From positions 1 to 10,081 of the forward strand of contig DUES01000200.1 of assembly GCA_011192055.1 (NCBI GenBank): a DNA stretch of 10,081 nucleotides, given 5' to 3'. The stretch's first letter is position 1. Each line of letters begins with the position of its first letter. This DNA comes from Dehalococcoidia bacterium (GTDB lineage Bacteria > Chloroflexota > Dehalococcoidia > Dehalococcoidales > Fen-1064). The notes under the pieces are model-generated. The model ran no database searches. It had not been told where the DNA came from and worked only from the letters and a program-made list of their open reading frames with translations. A program made the translations under genes and the position numbers. This document shows, piece after piece, positions 6,422 through 10,081 of this stretch.

Positions 6422-6441
6422 CTAAGGTAGCCTGGCACATA

Positions 6442-6471
6442 TTGAAAGCGCGCCCTGCGTTCAGGTATAAT
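6442..6471 (+). promoter_or_regulatory. Promoter of tRNA-His
   Basis: TTGAAA (6442-6447) and a perfect TATAAT (6466-6471) are separated by 18 bp. Transcription would start near 6478, leaving about 30 nt of precursor before the mature tRNA 5' end, a typical layout for a tRNA gene. Confidence 0.75.
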
Positions 6472-6507
6472 GGCAATGTCTGTTTCAAGCACACATTTAC
6501 TGATTAT

Positions 6508-6584
6508 GGTGGGTGTCGCCTAGCGGTTAAGGCGCCAGGTTGTGGCCCTGGAGATCGGGGGTTCGAATCCCCTCACTCACCCCA
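6508..6584 (+). tRNA. tRNA-His (anticodon GTG)
   Basis: A full cloverleaf can be drawn. The acceptor stem is GTGGGTG (6509-6515) with CACTCAC (6574-6580), seven pairs including one G-U. The anticodon stem is CCAGG/CCTGG (6535-6539 and 6547-6551) with loop TTGTGGC, placing anticodon GTG at 6542-6544. The T arm is GGGGG-TTCGAAT-CCCCT (6558-6573). The extra base G-1 (6508) faces discriminator C73 (6581), the identity pair of bacterial tRNA-His. The CCA end (6582-6584) is encoded. The variable loop is short (AGATC), so this is a class I tRNA. Confidence 0.97.
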
Positions 6585-6684
6585 CTCACTCTGATGAATC
6601 AGTCCGATATATGCTGACTTTAAACTCTCTTTACTTTCTGTTCTTTTACTCACCGGAGATGTTGACCATTACCTGATTTATATG

Positions 6685-6693
6685 TGGTATCAT
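6685..6693 (+). promoter_or_regulatory. Extended -10 promoter for the methyltransferase gene
   Basis: TGG followed by TATCAT (6688-6693) fits an extended -10 element. A TTGACC at 6662-6667 is too far away (20 bp spacer) to be a convincing -35. The implied start site near 6700 almost coincides with the ATG at 6702. Confidence 0.35.
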
Positions 6694-6701
6694 GTAGCGT
6701 T

Positions 6702-7340
6702 ATGTTTATCATAAACTATGGCACTGTCATAGACCCTCTTCTGAGAGATGTCAGGGAGTTTGTTCCCCGGTATACCGGTATGAATGCCGGCGACCGGGTG
6801 CTGGATGTCTGCTGCGGAACCGGAGCACAGGTCCTTGAGTACGGCCGACTCGGCATCAGGGCTACCGGGATAGACATAGACCCTTCCATGTTACAAACAG
6901 CATCGAAAAACAGGACCAGGGATGACTTAACCGCCACGGCTTTTATACTCGGTAATGCAGCCTGCCTGCCATTTCCGGATAATCATTTTGATTATGCGTC
7001 AGTAACTTTCGGGCTGCATGATAAGGAAAGATCGGTCCGAAATGATATCATCTCTGAAATGAAGCGCGTTGTCAGTCGAGACGGATTCCTGGTCCTGGCA
7101 GATTTCCAGGTCCCTTTACCCCGGAATGTATGGGCTCTGTTTGTAAGGATAATAGAATTCATTGCAGGCGGTTCGCATTACCGTGGTTTCAGGGATTATG
7201 TAAAGAGCGGCGGACTGGAAGAAATACTCAGAAACCATCATCTCCAGGAATCAGGCCGGGCTTATCTTAAAAGCGGACTGATACTGGTCGTTAAAGCGGG
7301 GAACAGCCGGAAATCCGATACTACAGCAAGCAGACCATAA
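6702..7340 (+). CDS. Class I SAM-dependent methyltransferase (Methyltransf_11/UbiE-like)
   Basis: The product (212 residues from the ATG) has the Rossmann-fold methyltransferase core. Motif I is VLDVCCGTG (33-41). The acidic end of strand β2 is in GIDIDPSML (56-64). The third-strand region is GNAACLPFPDNHFDYAS (84-100), followed by the usual GLHDKERSVRNDIISEMKRV and DGFLVLADF (127-135). The YRGFRDYVKSGGLEEIL segment (160-176) resembles UbiE/MenG-like enzymes, but no quinone gene is nearby, so the acceptor is unknown. An alternative GTG at 6684 would add six residues. I prefer the ATG at 6702 because the family core begins right after it. Neither start has a Shine-Dalgarno; an extended -10 (TGG-TATCAT, 6685-6693) would start transcription near 6700, which suggests a leaderless or very short-leader mRNA. 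It converges on the next gene, with 31 bp between the stops. Confidence 0.87.
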   Translation: MFIINYGTVIDPLLRDVREFVPRYTGMNAGDRVLDVCCGTGAQVLEYGRLGIRATGIDIDPSMLQTASKNRTRDDLTATAFILGNAACLPFPDNHFDYASVTFGLHDKERSVRNDIISEMKRVVSRDGFLVLADFQVPLPRNVWALFVRIIEFIAGGSHYRGFRDYVKSGGLEEILRNHHLQESGRAYLKSGLILVVKAGNSRKSDTTASRP

Positions 7341-7371
7341 GTCGGACCTTCCGTTTATACCTTTTATACCT

Positions 7372-8778
7372 TTACTGAAGGATAACCTTGTCCTGGTACG
7401 CAGGTACCGATGTTTCCCAGCCGGTCTCCTGCCGTATCAGGTCAGCAAAGTCACAGGCAGATTCTTCTTCACCGTGGACAACGAATACATGCCGCGGCGA
7501 TTTCTTCAGTCCGGTTAACCATTTCAGAAGCTGGTCCCGCCCGGCGTGTGCCGAAAAACCGTTCAACCGGGCAATTCTTGCCCGTACCGGGTAGTGCTGC
7601 CCGAGTATTCTGACCTTTCTGGCACCATTAACTATATGCCTTCCCAGTGTTCCTGCTGCCTGGTATCCTACAAAAAGTATGGTGCTTTCCGGTCGGGAAA
7701 TATTGGATACCAGGTGGTGTTTTATTCTGCCGCCGGTACACATTCCGGAACCGGCAATAATTACCACACTGCCCTTTACATGATTTATGGCCTTTGATTC
7801 ATTCACTGTTCTGACAAATTTCAGACCCGGCAGTTCAAAGGGCGAATTCCCATCGCGTATCAGTGCCCGCATCTCTTCGTCGAAATACTCCGGGAAACGT
7901 TCAAATACTTCTGTAATGCTGATGGCCATGGGACTGTCAACAAATGTCATAAGGTGCGGTATACGGTTCTCAAGGAGGAGTTCATTAAGGCAATAGAGTA
8001 CCTCCTGCGCTCTTTCGAGAGCGAAACTGGGAATGACAATATTGCCTCCGGCAGCTACCGTCTTGTTTACTATCTCGGCAAGTTCGTCGGTGGTATTATG
8101 TGCAGCAGGTATCTGCCTGTTTCCGTAAGTAGACTCAATCAGCACGTAGTCCGCATTTTCAAAGATAGCGGGGTCTCGCAGTATAGGTCTGTCTCTCCTG
8201 CCGACATCCCCGGAGAATACTATGGTTCTCTCTTCCCCGTTGTCATTAATCCTGACCTTTACAACTGACGCGCCAAGAACATGCCCGGCATCCCTGAACT
8301 CAACCCGGATTCCTTCACTCAGTTGCATTTCTTCTCCGTACTTCACATGGGAAAATAAAGGGAGAACTGCAGTAGCATCGTCAGTCGTGTACAAGGGAAC
8401 AACGGGATGAGGTCCGTACCTTCCTTCACGCCGGTGCCTGTTCCTCTTAAACTCGGCATCCTCTTCGTGTATGCGTGCCGAATCCAGGAGTATTATCCTG
8501 CTAATCTCGGCAGTGGCGCCGGTACAGTAAATAGGGCCGTTAAATCCTTCTCTGACCAGCTTTGGCAGCAGACCGCAATGGTCAAGATGGGCATGTGTCA
8601 GCAACACCGCATCCAGGGTATCCGGTGAATAAGGAAATTTATCCCAGTTACGGTGTAAGAATTCACGTTCCTGGTAGAGTCCGCAATCAACCAGCAGCTT
8701 CGTACCGTTTGCTTCAACCAGGAAACTAGAGCCGGTGACATTACGGGTTGCGCCAAGAAAAGAAATACTAATATTCAT
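7372..8778 (-). CDS. β-CASP metallo-β-lactamase-fold RNase-like protein (CPSF73/TTHA0252 type)
   Basis: The 468-residue product has a complete zinc hydrolase core. It reads THAHLDHCG (61-69: His62, His64, Asp66, His67), AGHVLGAS (164-171, His166), FSGDVGR (188-194, Asp191) and ESTYGNR (215-221). The β-CASP insertion follows, with IPSFALERAQEVLY (249-262), AGSGMCTGGR (342-351), FVGYQAAGTLGR (369-380), then NGFSAHAGRDQL (406-417, His411) and VVHGE (434-438, His435). This arrangement is that of bacterial homologues of the mRNA 3'-end endonuclease CPSF73, such as Thermus TTHA0252, so RNA cleavage in the cytoplasm is likely. The frame is open up to 8874, but the added 32 residues are unlike the family and lie beyond the predicted promoter. 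A TTG at 8784 gives two more residues and sits 11 bases from the AAGGAGG at 8796-8802, against 17 for the ATG, so it may be the true start. Confidence 0.93.
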   Translation of the reverse strand: MNISISFLGATRNVTGSSFLVEANGTKLLVDCGLYQEREFLHRNWDKFPYSPDTLDAVLLTHAHLDHCGLLPKLVREGFNGPIYCTGATAEISRIILLDSARIHEEDAEFKRNRHRREGRYGPHPVVPLYTTDDATAVLPLFSHVKYGEEMQLSEGIRVEFRDAGHVLGASVVKVRINDNGEERTIVFSGDVGRRDRPILRDPAIFENADYVLIESTYGNRQIPAAHNTTDELAEIVNKTVAAGGNIVIPSFALERAQEVLYCLNELLLENRIPHLMTFVDSPMAISITEVFERFPEYFDEEMRALIRDGNSPFELPGLKFVRTVNESKAINHVKGSVVIIAGSGMCTGGRIKHHLVSNISRPESTILFVGYQAAGTLGRHIVNGARKVRILGQHYPVRARIARLNGFSAHAGRDQLLKWLTGLKKSPRHVFVVHGEEESACDFADLIRQETGWETSVPAYQDKVILQ

Positions 8779-8785
8779 GGTCAAT

Positions 8786-8844
8786 TTAAGAGGGGCCTCC
8801 TTCCGGTACCGGTACACCTGCACCGTTCCAAAGCAATAATAGCA
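8786..8844 (-). promoter_or_regulatory. Promoter and leader of the β-CASP gene, with a self-pairing Shine-Dalgarno
   Basis: An extended -10, TGC followed by TATTAT on the minus strand (8836-8844), would start transcription near 8829. The -35 is poor. In the leader, CCGGTACCGG (8803-8812) is a palindrome abutting the strong AAGGAGG (8796-8802). The bases just after the Shine-Dalgarno (CCCCTCTT) can pair back with it, so ribosome access may be gated by a small hairpin. Confidence 0.4.
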
Positions 8845-9277
8845 GACCGAGCCACGTACGGTAAAACTACACACTCATGTCCGGCATTTATGGCTCGTGC
8901 GGTCTGTACCAGTTAGATGAGGCTTACAAATCGATTCAGCGATGAGAACCGGTAATCAAGTAACTCCCGTAATCCATAAAGCGCAATACTGCAGGCATAG
9001 AGTACTATGGGCTTCAGGGCTCTGGTACCACCTTTCATCGTGAAGATAATTCCATCCGGTAACAGGAGGTGAAAGTCATTGTTGGGAGGCGGTGCAGGAT
9101 ATTACCGAGTATACCGAGAGTTTCAATAATCGGCAGTGCCGGCAGGAAAGACTCGGCTTCCTGTCACCTGTGGTCTGCGAGCAAAGATACTATGCAGGAC
9201 TGCTGGCAGCATGAAGGGCCTGGTGCCCATTATTGACATTCGACGTCAGTACTGGTCTACTATACGAGTACCACCTG
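8845..9277. other. Gene-poor stretch with possible decayed coding remnants
   Basis: No intact gene is convincing here. On the minus strand three open segments follow one another in different frames: 9239-9123 (from an ATG), 9163-9038, and 9101-8913 (with an ATG at 9038, 41 residues to the stop). Their translations are hydrophobic and Leu-rich, for example LPIIETLGILGNIL and ALKPIVLYACSIALYGLREL. They might be pieces of one frameshifted gene, but I recognise no family, and open runs of 40-60 codons also occur by chance. The plus strand shows only short frames without sound start signals. Confidence 0.25.
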
Positions 9278-9307
9278 TTGATTGACCAATAAAGAAAGGG
9301 TTATAAT
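9278..9307 (+). promoter_or_regulatory. Upstream promoter for the aminotransferase gene
   Basis: TTGATT (9278-9283), an 18 bp spacer and a perfect TATAAT (9302-9307) point rightwards. A start near 9314 would leave a leader of about 148 nt before the ATG at 9462. The stretch from about 9281 to 9461 is visibly AT-richer than the rest of the window. Confidence 0.5.
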
Positions 9308-9385
9308 CAATTTACTGTAATAAAGCAGGTTGTCTAAACCGTATTAACAGCCTGACAATCATAGCAATCATCGGCGGCAGACAGG

Positions 9386-9413
9386 TTAAAAAAACAGCAA
9401 TAATGCGTATAAT
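9386..9413 (+). promoter_or_regulatory. Second, proximal promoter for the aminotransferase gene
   Basis: A perfect TATAAT lies at 9408-9413, with TTAAAA (9386-9391) 16 bp upstream as a weak -35. A start near 9420 gives a leader of about 42 nt. Which of the two promoters is used cannot be decided from sequence. Confidence 0.45.
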
Positions 9414-9461
9414 GTACGTATATATTGTAAGCAATGCATATTAAGTCAAATAGGAAAAATA

Positions 9462-10081
9462 ATGATCCCGATAGCACAACCGATAATAGATAGAGCTACC
9501 ATTGATTCGGTTGTTTCAGTATTGGCAAGCGGTAAGCTGGCGCAGGGTGAAAAGGTAGAAACCTTCGAAAAATATTTCGCATCATATTGCGGTACAAAAT
9601 ACGCTGTGGCAACGTCAAATGGAACCACGGCATTACAATTAGCCCTGTTGGCTGCCGGCATAAAATCCGGTGATGAAGTAATTACTACCCCATTTAGCTT
9701 CATCGCCTCAGCAAATTCAATTCTCTATTGTAGTGCGAAACCAGTCTTTGCTGATATTAACCCGGTTACTTTCAATATTGATCCAAAGAGTATCGAGAAA
9801 CTTATTAACTCACGGACCCGTGCCGTGCTGCCCGTTCATCTGTATGGACAACCCTTTGAGGTTGAGCAGATTGAGGCATTGTGCCGTAAACACAATCTGG
9901 CGCTGATTGAAGACGCTTGCCAGGCTCACGGGGCTGAATACCATGGGCGAAAGGCGGGTTCTTTCGGTACCGGCTGCTTTTCCTTCTATCCGACCAAGAA
10001 CATGACTACCGGAGAAGGCGGTATGGTCACCACTAATGATGCCAACGTAGCTGATACTGTCCGCGTACTGCGAAACCATGG
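9462..10081 (+). CDS. DegT/DnrJ/EryC1/StrS-family aminotransferase, 3' end cut by the window edge
   Basis: This is a PLP-dependent sugar aminotransferase, which converts keto-sugar nucleotides to amino sugars for surface polysaccharide or glycan synthesis in the cytoplasm. The 206 whole codons present show the family order: an N-terminal IPIAQPIID (2-10), the glycine-containing LASGKLAQGEKVETFE (21-36), TSNGTTALQLAL (51-62), EVITTPFSFIASANSI (72-87), PVHLYGQP (124-131), EDACQAHGAEY (150-160; Asp151 contacts the PLP pyridine nitrogen), and SFYPTKNMTTGEGGM (174-188), where Lys179 is the expected Schiff-base lysine. Full-length members run to roughly 360-400 residues, so about half is missing beyond the right edge. 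The ATG has AGGAAA six bases upstream and two possible promoters. It probably opens a cell-envelope sugar cluster to the right. The exact sugar cannot be assigned. Confidence 0.93.
   Translation, partial: MIPIAQPIIDRATIDSVVSVLASGKLAQGEKVETFEKYFASYCGTKYAVATSNGTTALQLALLAAGIKSGDEVITTPFSFIASANSILYCSAKPVFADINPVTFNIDPKSIEKLINSRTRAVLPVHLYGQPFEVEQIEALCRKHNLALIEDACQAHGAEYHGRKAGSFGTGCFSFYPTKNMTTGEGGMVTTNDANVADTVRVLRNH

Noticed and set aside
6188..6492. Small open frames on both strands between the CoA-transferases and tRNA-His
   Set aside because: They run through the REP-like repeat and predicted promoters, lack ribosome sites and give low-complexity translations.
6591..6602. CTGAT-GA-ATCAG hairpin after tRNA-His as terminator
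   Set aside because: The stem is five AT-rich pairs with a two-base loop and no immediate T run, too weak for an intrinsic terminator.
8779..8874. N-terminal extension of the β-CASP protein to 8874
   Set aside because: The added residues are Tyr/Cys-rich, do not resemble the family, have no ribosome site and lie partly upstream of the predicted start of transcription.
9061..9233. Plus-strand frame starting GTG at 9069 with AGGAG upstream
   Set aside because: The ribosome-site bases abut the start codon, and the 56-residue translation is Arg/Ser/Cys-rich without any family resemblance.
1..10081. CRISPR array, insertion sequence, toxin-antitoxin or phage defence system
   Set aside because: No regularly spaced repeats, transposase, integrase, toxin or defence-type protein was seen in any frame.

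Overview
The window looks like a bacterial chromosome of moderate GC. Gene content (three CaiB/BaiF-type family III CoA-transferases in a row, a β-CASP metallo-hydrolase, an HAD protein with a DWFGT motif I) and the dispersed-repeat sequence suggest an anaerobic or sediment-type Chloroflexota (Dehalococcoidia-like) organism. That placement is inferred from memory of gene families, not from a marker gene.

Left part (1-2059): a secreted protein runs off the left edge on the minus strand, and its strong promoter fires leftwards. About 35 bp away, a divergent promoter drives a rightward run nusB - acpP - HAD hydrolase with gaps of 24 and 12 bp. The first two are housekeeping genes (transcription antitermination and fatty-acid synthesis).

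Middle part (2171-6136): three tandem minus-strand family III CoA-transferases, transcribed in the order 6136->4940, 4907->3621, 3481->2171. The first two are 32 bp apart; the third follows a 139 bp gap with its own weak promoter and palindrome. The first lacks the expected catalytic Asp, so the set may include a non-catalytic partner. No acyl-CoA dehydrogenase, hydratase or transporter lies in the window to reveal the substrate.

Right part: a 371 bp non-coding stretch (promoter of the CoA-transferase run, a REP-like repeat, a tandem CCCATAGGGA motif, the tRNA promoter) leads to tRNA-His(GTG) on the plus strand. It is followed by a SAM-dependent methyltransferase (plus) that converges on a β-CASP metallo-β-lactamase-fold RNase-like protein (minus). 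A non-coding stretch of nearly 700 bp, AT-rich towards its right end, then precedes a DegT/DnrJ/EryC1/StrS sugar aminotransferase that runs off the right edge. That gene is probably the start of a cell-surface glycan cluster.

Most of the window is ordinary. The points most worth a second look are the CoA-transferase without its Asp, two palindromes with a shared GTATATAC core upstream of two of the CoA-transferases, a perfect 11 bp hairpin inside the HAD gene, and the REP-like element. I did not see a clearly novel system.
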